Part shown: piece after piece, positions 43,532 through 54,474 of the stretch
Position numbering within the stretch: position 1 is the stretch's first letter
Layout: each line of letters begins with the position of its first letter
Assembly (NCBI GenBank): GCA_035502995.1
Contig: DATJTW010000090.1
Coordinates: forward strand, 1 to 64,000
Length of the DNA stretch: 64,000 nucleotides
Direction: 5' to 3'
From: CADEED01 sp035502995
Lineage (GTDB): Bacteria > Pseudomonadota > Gammaproteobacteria > Steroidobacterales > Steroidobacteraceae
The notes under the pieces: model-generated
The model's database searches: none
Told to the model about the DNA's origin: nothing
Seen by the model: only the letters and a program-made list of their open reading frames with translations
Position numbers and translations under genes: made by a program

Positions 43532-44458
43532 TCACTCGGCGATGTACCAGCGATCGTCCTTGTCCTTCTCGAGCACGAAGCGGTCGTATGGCAGGCCCTG
43601 GCCGCTCACGTCGAACACCGCGCGCGCGCCGCCGAGGTCGTACTTCGGCGGCAGCTCCTGCACGAGCCGCAGCGTCGTGATCATCGTCTCGCGCGTGTTC
43701 TCGCTGTTGGTGCAGGCGGTGACCAACGTCTTGCGCGCGCTGCGCGACGTCGCGCGATTGAAGTTCGGGCTCATGTACTGCGAGTAGTACTCCTCGCACT
43801 TGTTGGCCGCGAGCGCGGCCTCGGCGCGCGCCAGCAGCTGGCTGATGCCGGCGGCCAGCGGTTGCGCGGGCGTGGCCGGGGCGCCCGCCGCGCCACCGGC
43901 CGCGACCGGCGACGGATTCGTGCGGGCCTCGAGCAGATCGTCGATCTGCGCCTGGATCTCGCTCGGCACCACCGCGCGCCACTGCGCACCGTATTGCATC
44001 AGTCCGACGGTCACGGTCACCGGCACCGAGCCGCGCTCCTTCGGCGGCGTGCCCTTGCCGACCACGTAGACGATCTTTCCGTCCGGCACCAGGCCGAGCC
44101 AGTCGTATTTCTGGAAGGGCCGCGCGCGCAGGCGCAGCCGGTCGGACAGCGCGACGTAGAACCGCACCGCCGTCATGCTCTCGAGCTCGGCCAGCGAGCG
44201 GCCGGGACCGAACAGGCGGACGCGATACGTGTTGTCGGTGCGCGAAGCCTCGGCGCGCAGTAGTTCGAGCAGGCGCGTGCGCAGCTTTTCGAGCTCGTCC
44301 GGATGCAGCTCCTGCGCGATCGCGGTGGGACTGCCGCTGGCGATGGCGTTGACGAAGGCCTCGGCGCCTTTCCCCTGCGCGCCCGATACCCCGGCGGCCG
44401 ATGCGGCGGTGGCGACGACCGCCAGGAGCAGTGCAATAACCACGGTTTTCACGGACAT
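43532..44458 (-). CDS. Exported protein of unknown function
   Basis: The 308-residue protein has a signal peptide (VVIALLLAVVATAASAAG). A helical N-terminal domain (AEAFVNAIASGSPTAIAQELHP) follows, then a beta-rich domain (DWLGLVPDGKIVYVVGKGT), an Ala/Pro linker and a C-terminal helical part with NKCEEYYSQYMSPNFNR. I do not recognise a family. Upstream in-frame ATGs exist, but only the one at 44458 gives the signal peptide at the N-terminus. It diverges from the three-gene signalling operon. Confidence 0.72.
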   Translation of the reverse strand: MSVKTVVIALLLAVVATAASAAGVSGAQGKGAEAFVNAIASGSPTAIAQELHPDELEKLRTRLLELLRAEASRTDNTYRVRLFGPGRSLAELESMTAVRFYVALSDRLRLRARPFQKYDWLGLVPDGKIVYVVGKGTPPKERGSVPVTVTVGLMQYGAQWRAVVPSEIQAQIDDLLEARTNPSPVAAGGAAGAPATPAQPLAAGISQLLARAEAALAANKCEEYYSQYMSPNFNRATSRSARKTLVTACTNSENTRETMITTLRLVQELPPKYDLGGARAVFDVSGQGLPYDRFVLEKDKDDRWYIAE

Positions 44459-44684
44459 TCCCCTCTCCACGCCGACTCGGGCGGCGACGATGATACAGGG
44501 GCCTTCGTGCACCGCCCCAACTGTGAAAGTCGTCTCGTTACTGGACAGGGACCGCGGGACGCAGTTCACGGATTGCTCCGGCGCAAGGCCTTGGTGCAAC
44601 CGTCCCCGATAAACTGACATATCTTGTTAAAGTGCCTTTTCCCGCTAGGTTTCCGCTGGTTTCCCGGGTCGTGCCCACCGCGTC
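44459..44684. promoter_or_regulatory. Divergent intergenic region before the signalling operon
   Basis: This 226-base region must carry promoters for both directions. Short direct repeats of GTTTCC / TTTCCCG occur at about 44637-44667, just before the operon start. I see no clear palindrome, no sigma-54 -24/-12 motif, and no terminator. Confidence 0.4.
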
Positions 44685-46856
44685 ATGTTGCCGCAGTCTC
44701 AACTCGAACCCATGCTCGCGAGCGCTTCGGCGCCGATCGCGATCGCCGCGATTACGCAGGATCGCGCGCTCATCGGGCTGCTGCGTAGCACGGTCGATCC
44801 CACCCACGACCTGATCCTCGTCAACTCCGAGGACGAACTCGTCCCGCATCTGAACAGCCGCCGCGTCTCGGCGTGCCTGCTCGACAGCATGTTCATCGAA
44901 GGCGATCTCGCCGTCATGGCGGAGCGCCTGCGCGACACCTGGCCCGATCTCGTGCTCGTCGTCGTCGGCACCGCCGAAGAACAGTCGCGCGTCGCCAGCC
45001 AGATCACTTCCGGCGTCGTCTATCGCTTCCTGCACAGGCCGGTGTCGGCCCCCCGCGTGAGGTTGTTCGTCGAGGCGGCGCTGCGCCGTCACGAGGTCGA
45101 GAACGTCGAGCGCACGCTCGAGCACGTCCGCCCGGACTTCTCGCGCGCCGAAGCGCCCAGGGCGGACACGCCGTTCGGCGGCGGCGGGCGCAGCAAGAGC
45201 CTGGTGCCGATGCTCGGCATCGCCGGCGTCGTGCTGGCCGCGCTGGCCGGCGGCGCGTACCTGTTTTCCCGCGGTGACACCGGTCCCGCCGCCGCGCGGG
45301 TAGTTAGCGAGCCGCCGCCGGCGGCCGTGACGGCGAAGGAACCCGCGCCTGCGCCGGTCGCGACGCCCGCGGCCGCGAAGCCGGCGGCCGTGAAACCCGC
45401 CGACACGACGCTGGCCGAACAGAAGACCGTCGCGCCGCCGCCGGTCGCACCCGCGCCGGTCGCAGCGCCGAAAGCCGAACCGAAACCCGCGCCGGCCACG
45501 GAGTCCGTCGCCGATCGCCTGCGCCCGGCGGCCTCGCGGCCGATCACGCTGCCCGAGGAATCCACGGTGCCGAGCGGCCCCGTGCTGACGCACGAGCAGC
45601 GCCTGAAGGAGAAACTCTCGCTGGCCGAAGCCGCCCTGCAGCGCGGCGAGCTCGCCAGCCCGCCCGGCCGCAGCGCCGTCGACCTGTTCCGCGACGCGCT
45701 CGAGCTCGATCCCGCGAATTCGCTGGCCAAGGGCGGCCTCGTCCGCGTCGCCGACCGCCTGTTGTCCGCCGCCGAGCGCGCGTTGACCGCCGGCAATCCC
45801 GAGGACGCCCGCAAGATGGTCGACGTCGCCGAGACGCTGACGCCCGCCACCGCGCGCGGCGCGTTCCTCGCGATGCAGATCGAGATGGAGCACGAGCGCG
45901 CCGCCCTGACGCGCACGCAGGAGAGCACCGACAACTCGCAGCAGGAACGCGGCGCGAAGTACCTGCGCCTCGCGAATGCGCGCCTCAAGAGCGGCGCGCT
46001 GATCGAACCCTCCGAGGACAACGCGCGCTTCTACCTGGAAGCCGCGAAGCAGATTTCTCCCGACGATCCGGCACTGGCCGACACCACGCGCGCGCTGCAG
46101 AAGGAATTGCTGAGCCGCGCCGGCACGGCCGCCGCGGCCGGCAACGCCGCCGAGACCGAACGCTGGCTGGCGAACGCCGATGGCGCCGGCGCCACGCGCC
46201 CGGACATGGCCAACATCCGCCGCTCGCTGCAGGACACGCTGATCGGCGCGCGCGCCACGAAGATGACGGCGCTGGCGCAGTCGTTCACGAACGCACTCGG
46301 CGCCAACCAGCTGCTGCAGCCCGCCGACACCAGCGCCAAGGCCTATCTGCTCGAACTGATCCGCACCGACGCTGCGCATCCGACCACGACCGGCGCGCGC
46401 CAGAACCTCGGCCTCGCCTACCAGCGCCAGTTGCGCGCGGCGCTGGCCCGCGGCGACCTGCGCGACGCCGACGCCTGGCTCAACGAGGCGCGCACCATCT
46501 CGTTCAGCAGCGACGACCTGAACGCCGCCGAGGCCGAGCTCACGGCGTCGCGCGAGAAGGCCGCGGCCGCGAACGACGTCGTCGGCGCGAACTCGCTGCA
46601 GCGTCTCGAATACGTCGCGCCGAAGTTCCCCGCCTCCACGCGCAACCGCAACATGAGCGGCTGGGTAGAGATCGAGTTCACGGTGAAGTCCGACGGCTCG
46701 ACCGACGACATCGTCGTCACCAATTCCAGCCCGCGCCGCACGTTCGACAACGCCGCCATCAACGCGGTGCGCGAGTGGCGCTACAAGCCCGTGGTGCGCG
46801 ACGGCAAGGCCGTCGACCAGCGCGCTGCCGTGCGCATCCGGTTCGCGGACGAGTAG
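44685..46856 (+). CDS. Receiver-like/TonB C-terminal fusion protein with repeat region
   Basis: The 723-residue protein begins with a receiver-like domain (about 15-130). It keeps an aspartate at the phosphoacceptor place (Asp67 in ACLLDSMF), but the N-terminal acidic pair is reduced and the usual lysine is Arg118 (FLHRP). A membrane helix (about 172-193) follows, then a Pro/Ala linker and about 300 residues of TPR-like helical repeats. It ends in a TonB C-terminal domain (GWVEIEFTVKSDGSTDDIVV, AINAVREWRYKP). The stop directly abuts the next ATG. The role is unknown; the layout links a cytoplasmic input to a periplasmic TonB-like domain. Confidence 0.82.
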   Translation: MLPQSQLEPMLASASAPIAIAAITQDRALIGLLRSTVDPTHDLILVNSEDELVPHLNSRRVSACLLDSMFIEGDLAVMAERLRDTWPDLVLVVVGTAEEQSRVASQITSGVVYRFLHRPVSAPRVRLFVEAALRRHEVENVERTLEHVRPDFSRAEAPRADTPFGGGGRSKSLVPMLGIAGVVLAALAGGAYLFSRGDTGPAAARVVSEPPPAAVTAKEPAPAPVATPAAAKPAAVKPADTTLAEQKTVAPPPVAPAPVAAPKAEPKPAPATESVADRLRPAASRPITLPEESTVPSGPVLTHEQRLKEKLSLAEAALQRGELASPPGRSAVDLFRDALELDPANSLAKGGLVRVADRLLSAAERALTAGNPEDARKMVDVAETLTPATARGAFLAMQIEMEHERAALTRTQESTDNSQQERGAKYLRLANARLKSGALIEPSEDNARFYLEAAKQISPDDPALADTTRALQKELLSRAGTAAAAGNAAETERWLANADGAGATRPDMANIRRSLQDTLIGARATKMTALAQSFTNALGANQLLQPADTSAKAYLLELIRTDAAHPTTTGARQNLGLAYQRQLRAALARGDLRDADAWLNEARTISFSSDDLNAAEAELTASREKAAAANDVVGANSLQRLEYVAPKFPASTRNRNMSGWVEIEFTVKSDGSTDDIVVTNSSPRRTFDNAAINAVREWRYKPVVRDGKAVDQRAAVRIRFADE

Positions 46857-48692
<1,836 letters not shown>

Positions 48693-48702
48693 GGCGCGGG
48701 TC

Positions 48703-50850
48703 GTGGACTTCCTGAACTTCCCTACCGTCGCGCTGGCCGCCGCGCTGATCAGCCTCATCGGCGTCACGATCTACGCGATGATGCAGCGGGGCAGCATCCG
48801 CAACAGGGACGAACAGCTGGTGGTCGCGCGTGCGCAGGCGTACGCGATGCTCGAGCTGTCGCACGCCGGCGTGTTGTTCCTCGACCGCGAGCACAAGTTG
48901 ATGGGCGAAGCGTCGGCCGCCGCGCCGGAGCTGCTCGGTCACACCTGCCCGCCGGGCACGGCGTTCGTGCAGGTCATCGCCGAGCTCGTGCACGTGAACG
49001 TGCGCCGCGAAACCGTCGCGTATCTCGAGGCCCTGTGGAAGGCCGAGCCCACGGCCTCGGTCGACGCCACGCAGAATCCGCTGGCGCGCATCCATTCGGG
49101 ATCGCGGCATCTGGCCATCCGTTTCTCGCGCCTCGTCGTCGACGGCCGCGTGCATCACATCATCGTGTCGATCGAGCGCATCTCCGCGCCGCGCCTGGTG
49201 CCGCAGACCATCGAAGTGCCGGTGCTGAACGAGGAGACGTTCGCGCGCCGCCTCGCCGGTGAAACGGGAACGCGCCCGGGCCTGACGCCCGCGGACATCG
49301 CGGCATTCGATGCGGCCGCGGCGCCGGCCGGGACGCCCGAGCCGCTCGTGGCCATCTCGCCGCTGTCGCCCGGCGCAACCATCGCGCCGCTCGCCGACGA
49401 AGTGCTGGACGTCGGCACCGCCGAACAACCCATGCCCGCGCCGCCGGCGCCCGTGACCGACGCGCCGCCGATCGAAGTCTCGATCACGACGCCCACCGTC
49501 GACATGGAACTCGGTCCGCTCGACGTCACCGAGGACAAGCTCCCGCAACTCGACGTCACGAAGGCCACCGAGGGTCCGCTGCCGCTGTCCGCGTCGCTGC
49601 CGACGAACAAGCCGGCGGAGCTGGAGCGGCATCTCGCTACGACCATAACCTCGCCCGAAGCGATGGGCGGCGAGAAGACGGTCGAAGCGCCGCCGCGCGA
49701 GCCCGACCCGGCCGCGATCATCGATCCGCCCGATCCGCGCCTCAACGAAGTGCTGAAGGAGATCATGCACGTCGACGCCGCGCGGCTCGAACACTTCCTC
49801 TCCGAGGCGCGCGACAAGGCCGGCCAGTTGCGCGCGATCATCAAACTACCCGCGCGCGAGCCGCAGGCGTTCCGCGAGAAGCTCGTGCTGATCCTCGAGC
49901 TCATCCGCGGCATCCACGCGCGCGCCGAGCGGCTGCCGCTGCCGTCGGTGTGCGACCGCGCCGCGCGCTTCGAGACCGCGCTGAACGCGCTGCGCGACAA
50001 GCAGACGTTGTCCGGCAACGACTTCCTGCCGCTGGCCGTGAAGCTCGACGACCTGCTCAGTCATCTCGCCATCCTCGGCGAGGTGGTGCAGCGGCTGGCG
50101 ACGTGGCGCACGCTGAACGGCTCCTCGGGTTCGTCCGGGGACGGCGTGTCGATCGATGCCACGCAGCGTTCGGCCACCGCCACCGGCACCACGATCCGCC
50201 AGCCGAAGCTGCCCCGCGGCGACGACACCGCGTTGACGGCGAACCAGCCCGGCGCGGCGACGCAGAAAGCCGCGCGACTGTCCGACCTCTCGCCGCAAAG
50301 CCTGGAGGAGATGTCGCAGTTCCTCGCCGACATGTACTCGAAACGCGTGTCGCTCGTGGTCGTCGGCCTCGAGGACGTGCCCGGCAACTACCGCCGCACC
50401 ATCGAGAAGATCCTCGGCCAGCTGATCCACAACGCGATCCGCCACGGGCTCGAGACGCCGGCCGACCGCGTGGTGCTCGACAAGCCCGAGATCGGCACCG
50501 TCGCCGTGCAGTTCCAGCGCGTCGGTGCCGACGGTTACCAGCTCAGCGTGCAGGACGATGGCCGCGGCCTCGACCACGACAAGATCCGCCGGGAAGCCGT
50601 GCGCCAGGGTGTGCTGACAGCGGACGTCGCGGCGACGATCGACGCGCGCAAGCTGGCCAGCCTCATCTTCCGCCCCGGGTTCACGACGGTCGGCGACGCC
50701 GGCGCGCGCGGCATCGGCATGGACGTGGTTCGCGAGCTCGTCACGAAGGCGGGTGGCCGCGTCGGCATCGCGACCAAGCCGGGCGAATACACGCGGTTCC
50801 GGATCACGCTGCCGCACGAGAAGAAGAACTCGAACGCCCGCGTGGCGTAA
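48703..50850 (+). CDS. Membrane-anchored CheA-type histidine kinase lacking a CheW-like domain
   Basis: The 715-residue protein has an N-terminal membrane helix (TVALAAALISLIGVTIYAM) and a PAS-like domain (about 40-150). A long low-complexity linker comes next, then an Hpt-like helical region (LELIRGIHARAERLPLPSVC) whose His could be the phosphorylation site. It ends in a CheA-type ATPase domain: LIHNAIRHGLETPADR, DDGRGL near residue 618, LIFRPGFTTV and ARGIGMDVVRELV. It stops right after the ATPase domain, so the CheW-like P5 domain is absent. GTG start. The stop TAA is the first triplet of the downstream palindrome. Confidence 0.86.
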   Translation: MDFLNFPTVALAAALISLIGVTIYAMMQRGSIRNRDEQLVVARAQAYAMLELSHAGVLFLDREHKLMGEASAAAPELLGHTCPPGTAFVQVIAELVHVNVRRETVAYLEALWKAEPTASVDATQNPLARIHSGSRHLAIRFSRLVVDGRVHHIIVSIERISAPRLVPQTIEVPVLNEETFARRLAGETGTRPGLTPADIAAFDAAAAPAGTPEPLVAISPLSPGATIAPLADEVLDVGTAEQPMPAPPAPVTDAPPIEVSITTPTVDMELGPLDVTEDKLPQLDVTKATEGPLPLSASLPTNKPAELERHLATTITSPEAMGGEKTVEAPPREPDPAAIIDPPDPRLNEVLKEIMHVDAARLEHFLSEARDKAGQLRAIIKLPAREPQAFREKLVLILELIRGIHARAERLPLPSVCDRAARFETALNALRDKQTLSGNDFLPLAVKLDDLLSHLAILGEVVQRLATWRTLNGSSGSSGDGVSIDATQRSATATGTTIRQPKLPRGDDTALTANQPGAATQKAARLSDLSPQSLEEMSQFLADMYSKRVSLVVVGLEDVPGNYRRTIEKILGQLIHNAIRHGLETPADRVVLDKPEIGTVAVQFQRVGADGYQLSVQDDGRGLDHDKIRREAVRQGVLTADVAATIDARKLASLIFRPGFTTVGDAGARGIGMDVVRELVTKAGGRVGIATKPGEYTRFRITLPHEKKNSNARVA

Positions 50851-50895
50851 TGGGGACAGTCCCCGTTTCCTAGGAAACGGGGACTGTCCCCATTA
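50848..50895. repeat. Perfect 48-bp palindrome between convergent genes
   Basis: The sequence reads identically on both strands and is centred at 50871/50872 on CCTAGG. Each arm also contains the smaller palindrome GGGGAC-A/T-GTCCCC. It supplies the TAA stop of the CheA-type gene and the last residues (MGTVPVS) and TAG stop of the convergent AlkB gene. The GGGGACAGTCCCC core is a repeat I recognise from many proteobacterial genomes. As RNA it would be a strong bidirectional terminator-like hairpin, without a T-run. Confidence 0.93.
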
Positions 50896-51466
50896 CGCGG
50901 CTGCGGAAGGTGATCGAGAACCTTTCCTCGGCCACTGGCGCGATGCCGTGCTCCCACTCATGGCGCACCTCGCCGCTGAGTAGATAGGCGGACCGCGGCG
51001 CGGCGTCCAGCGTGAATCGGTCGAATCCGCCACGCTCGCGACGACGCCGGAACCGCAGCGGCACGCGCGAGAGCAATGACAGCCCGAACACGCGGTCGAA
51101 CACCGGCCGGTCGCGATGCCAGCCGATGCCGGCGCCGACCGGATAGTGGATCACCAGGCCCTGCTCCAGCGACCCCGGCCCGACCTGCGCGAACTCCGCC
51201 GCCCGCGCGCGCAGCGGCAGCAGGAAATCCGGGAGCGGCGGCGCCGGGTGAACCCGGGCCTCACTGAAGTCGTACCGCCAGCCGAACGACACGGTCTCGC
51301 GGTTCCCTTCCCAGCCGTGGAACTGGAACGGCGCGAACGACAACCCGCGGATGTGCGCCAGCAGCTCCGCCTCTTCGGCCACGCTCACGAACTCCTCGCG
51401 CACGTGGAGTCCCGGCGGCAACGCGGCAAACAAGTCGGGTTGTGAAGCGGAGATCGCGCGCGGCAT
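50870..51466 (-). CDS. AlkB-family 2-oxoglutarate/Fe(II) dioxygenase
   Basis: The 198-residue protein has the HxD iron ligands in GIGWHRDRPVF, the distal His in EVRHEWEHGI, and the 2-oxoglutarate arginines in RFSITFRSR. The N-terminal FAPFQFHGWEGNRETVSFGW is typical of the plant-type/ALKBH-like bacterial branch. It may reverse alkylation damage in DNA or RNA. The last seven residues come from the palindrome, so the ancestral end was probably at FRSR. A KTSC gene follows it closely upstream on the same strand. Confidence 0.9.
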   Translation of the reverse strand: MPRAISASQPDLFAALPPGLHVREEFVSVAEEAELLAHIRGLSFAPFQFHGWEGNRETVSFGWRYDFSEARVHPAPPLPDFLLPLRARAAEFAQVGPGSLEQGLVIHYPVGAGIGWHRDRPVFDRVFGLSLLSRVPLRFRRRRERGGFDRFTLDAAPRSAYLLSGEVRHEWEHGIAPVAEERFSITFRSRVMGTVPVS

Positions 51467-51467
51467 C

Positions 51468-51665
51468 TCAATGCAGCTCGGTGAACCGGTACTGGTCGCG
51501 GATGTTGCGATTGAAGAAGCTGCCCTTGGAGAACGCGCGGCGCATGCGGCCGTATTCCTCTTCGGGGACCTCGTGATATCGATACCGCCGCCCCGACACG
51601 AAGATCACGTCGAGGTGATGATCCACCGGATCGTAGGCATAGGACCGGATGACGCTCGAGGGCAT
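51468..51665 (-). CDS. KTSC domain protein
   Basis: The 65-residue protein is entirely a KTSC domain: SSVIRSYAYDPVDHHLDVIF, YRYHEVPEEEYGRMRRA, SKGSFFNRNIRDQY. KTSC domains are small and often associated with nucleic-acid or phage proteins; the role is unknown. Its stop is one base before the AlkB start, so the two are an operon. Confidence 0.9.
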   Translation of the reverse strand: MPSSVIRSYAYDPVDHHLDVIFVSGRRYRYHEVPEEEYGRMRRAFSKGSFFNRNIRDQYRFTELH

Positions 51666-51713
51666 GCGGCGCCAGCTTGCGCCGCGCGCGGCGACGGATC
51701 GGCCGGCGGGTTC

Positions 51714-53015
51714 CTACGCCGCGGTCTTGTCCTTCTCCTTGTCGTGTCGGCGTCCGAGCCACCAGCCATTCACCGCCCACAACGCGGCGACCGCCGCGGC
51801 GGTCATCGCCTGCGCGGCGCCGCCCATGCCGATGCCGTCGAGCAGCTTCTTCAGCTGCGCGAAGCCCGCGTCCGCCACGCGATACACCGCGACGTCGCAG
51901 ACGTTCTTCGCCTTGTACTTGCTTTCCTTGTCCACGACGCTGAACAGCATCTCGCGACCCGGCCGGATGAACGCGTACTCGCCCCAGCGGCGGATCACCA
52001 TCGCCGCCGCCAGCACGCTGAACGTGCCGAATGCGCCGTACACCGTCAGTCCGAACACCATGATCAGCGGCACGATCACCAGCAGCGCGATCACGCCGAT
52101 GCGCGTCGCGATCAGGCCGGTCAGCGTCAGCTGCGTGATCATCACCAGCAGCTGGACGGTCGCGTCGAGACTCGCGAACACCTGCGTGCGCGCGGCCAGC
52201 TCCTCGAACTTCTCCTGCACCTGCTCGAGCTGCTCGAAGTAGAGGAACGTGTTGATGGCCGAGATGCCCGCGATGAACAACGCGATGCCCAGCAGGTATT
52301 TGTTGCGCATCACCAGCATGAAACCCGCGAATGGATTGCCGCCGAGCGCCCGCTCGCGCTCCGACAACGCGATCTCCTTCGACCCGGCTGCGGCCGGCGC
52401 GATCTTGCGCCACTCGATCAGCAGCACGCGATACAGGATCACGGCGACGAGATACATGCCCGCGCCGACGTACAACACGCCCGAGTTGCCGATGGTCTTG
52501 ACGAACAACGCCGTCGCACCCGGCCCCACCAGCGCGCCGAGCGTGCCGCCCGCGGCGATGAGGCTGACGAGGCGCTTGCTCTGCTCGGACGTGAGCACCT
52601 CGAGGATGAAGCTCCAGAACACCGAGACCAGCAGCACGTTCATCACGCTGATCATCACGTAGAAGATCTTGGCAGTGGTCGGCGCCGGCGGGCCGCTGCC
52701 GAACAACTGCGCCGTGAACACGAACGCCAGCGACATGAAGCCGTAGATGCACGGCATCAACACCGAGCGCCGCACGTTCGCGACCAGGTAGCCGTACAGC
52801 GGCACGATGAGGATCGCCGCCAGCGCCGTGAAGAACCACAGGTTCTGCGTCGCCTCGCGGCCGAGCACCGTGCCGATGGTTTCGCGCACCGGCCGCACCG
52901 CGAAGTAGCCGCCGAGCACGCAGAACAGCAGGAAGAACCCCGTGATCACGATGCGGGCTTCGCCGCCGTTTTCCGGGAACCAGCGCTTCTTGCCGTCGCT
53001 TTTCGTTTCGCTCAT
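51714..53015 (-). CDS. ATP/ADP translocase-like (NTP/NDP exchange) membrane transporter
   Basis: The 433-residue protein has about ten membrane helices (for example ITGFFLLFCVLGGYFAVRP, LWFFTALAAILIVPLYGYL). It has the RPVRETIG and GEYAFIRPGREMLFSVV patches of the Npt/Tlc-like transporter superfamily in free-living bacteria. The classic parasite ATP/ADP exchangers have 12 helices and are longer; this shorter MFS-like branch has no proven substrate. A charged C-terminal tail is present. It shares its strand with the downstream nuclease, 12 bases apart. Confidence 0.82.
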   Translation of the reverse strand: MSETKSDGKKRWFPENGGEARIVITGFFLLFCVLGGYFAVRPVRETIGTVLGREATQNLWFFTALAAILIVPLYGYLVANVRRSVLMPCIYGFMSLAFVFTAQLFGSGPPAPTTAKIFYVMISVMNVLLVSVFWSFILEVLTSEQSKRLVSLIAAGGTLGALVGPGATALFVKTIGNSGVLYVGAGMYLVAVILYRVLLIEWRKIAPAAAGSKEIALSERERALGGNPFAGFMLVMRNKYLLGIALFIAGISAINTFLYFEQLEQVQEKFEELAARTQVFASLDATVQLLVMITQLTLTGLIATRIGVIALLVIVPLIMVFGLTVYGAFGTFSVLAAAMVIRRWGEYAFIRPGREMLFSVVDKESKYKAKNVCDVAVYRVADAGFAQLKKLLDGIGMGGAAQAMTAAAVAALWAVNGWWLGRRHDKEKDKTAA

Positions 53016-53027
53016 ATCGGCCCGAGT

Positions 53028-54422
53028 CTACGGAGTCGGTCCGTCGTGGGCCAGCACGGGCAGGCTCGCCAGATCGATTTTCAGGCCGGGGCGAGTGACG
53101 GTCGCCTGGGCGCCGCGCGTGCGCAGCGCTTTCGCCAGCGCTTCACCGGGATCCACTTCCCCGTGCACCACGTACACGGGCGGCGGTGGCGTGAAGCTGT
53201 CATACCAGCGCAACAGGTCCGCCTGGTCGCCGTGCGCGGAGAGTCCGCCCAGCGTGTGGACCTGCGCGGCGTTGCGCACCGTCTCGCCGTGGATGCGCAC
53301 CTCGGGCGCGCGATCGACGAGCTGGCGCCCGAGCGTGCCCGGCGCCTGGAAGCCGACGATCAGCACGTGGGTCTCCGGCCGCGAGAGATTGTGTTTGAGG
53401 TGATGGAGGATCCGGCCGCCGTTCGCCATGCCGCTGCCGGCGATGATGATCGCGCCGCCACGCACCTCGTTGATCGCGCGCGATTCGTCGGCGCTCTCGC
53501 TGAGCACCAGGTTCGGCAATGGCGGCATTCCACGGAGACCTTCGCGCAGCCGCGCCGCCTCCTCGTCGAAGCGCTCGGGATGGCGCCAGTAGATGCGGCT
53601 GGCGGCGATCGCCATCGGGCTGTCGAGGAAGATCTTCCAGCGCGCGACGTGCCACTCCGCGTAGTGCTTCGCCAGTAGATAGAGGAGCTCCTGGCTGCGG
53701 CCGATCGCGAATGCGGGTACCAGGACGTTGCCGCCGTCACGCGCGGCCTGCTCGAGGATGGCGCCGAGCTCGCGCTCGGTGTCGTCGCGGCCGCGATGCA
53801 GGCGGTCGCCGTACGTGCTCTCCATCAGCACGAGGTCGGCGGATTCGAAGCGCCAGGGGTCGTGCAGGATCGGCGTGCCGTACTGGCCGAGGTCGCCGGA
53901 GAACACGAGCTTGCGCGTGTCGTCGCCTTCCTGCGCCCACACCTCGATGCTCGACGATCCGAGGATGTGGCCCGCATCGCGCACGCGCACGGTGACGCCG
54001 GGCAGCAGCTCGCGCGGCAGGTCGTACGGGATAGGTTCGATCAGCTTCAGCGTCGCGTCCACGTCGGCGAGGTCGTAGAGCGGCTCGGTCCGGAAACGCT
54101 GCGCGTCGCGCACCGCGAGGTTCGCGGAGTCCTTCAGCAGGATCGGCACGAGCTCGGCGCAGGCCGGGTTCGTGTAGACGGGTCCGCGGTACCCGCGCTT
54201 CACCAGCAGCGGCAGCCGGCCGCAGTGATCGATGTGCGCATGGCTCAGCACGACGGCGTCGACGTCGCGCGCCTCGAACGGAAACGGCATCCGGTTCCGT
54301 TCCGGTGCATCGCGGCCGCCCTGGATCATGCCGCAGTCCAGCAGCAGCTCGCGGCCGCCGACCCGCAGGATGTGACAGGAACCGGTGACCTCGCCGGCCG
54401 CTCCGAAGAATTCCAGTTGCAT
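53028..54422 (-). CDS. Metallo-beta-lactamase/beta-CASP family nuclease
   Basis: The 464-residue protein has the metal motif SHAHIDHCGRLP, MQLEFFGAAGEVTGSCH at the start, DAGHILGSSSIEVW, and SGDLGQYGTPIL. The beta-CASP motifs PAFAIGRSQELL and SGMANGGRILHHL follow. It belongs to the RNA-processing branch (CPSF73/YSH1-like), and its bacterial relatives cleave RNA. I chose the internal ATG at 54422 because upstream residues do not fit. It diverges from the molybdopterin enzyme gene with 52 bases between. Confidence 0.92.
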   Translation of the reverse strand: MQLEFFGAAGEVTGSCHILRVGGRELLLDCGMIQGGRDAPERNRMPFPFEARDVDAVVLSHAHIDHCGRLPLLVKRGYRGPVYTNPACAELVPILLKDSANLAVRDAQRFRTEPLYDLADVDATLKLIEPIPYDLPRELLPGVTVRVRDAGHILGSSSIEVWAQEGDDTRKLVFSGDLGQYGTPILHDPWRFESADLVLMESTYGDRLHRGRDDTERELGAILEQAARDGGNVLVPAFAIGRSQELLYLLAKHYAEWHVARWKIFLDSPMAIAASRIYWRHPERFDEEAARLREGLRGMPPLPNLVLSESADESRAINEVRGGAIIIAGSGMANGGRILHHLKHNLSRPETHVLIVGFQAPGTLGRQLVDRAPEVRIHGETVRNAAQVHTLGGLSAHGDQADLLRWYDSFTPPPPVYVVHGEVDPGEALAKALRTRGAQATVTRPGLKIDLASLPVLAHDGPTP

Positions 54423-54474
54423 GCGCCGGTACCTTACCATCGGCGCCAGACCGCCCCGTCCTGGAGAAAGCGCC

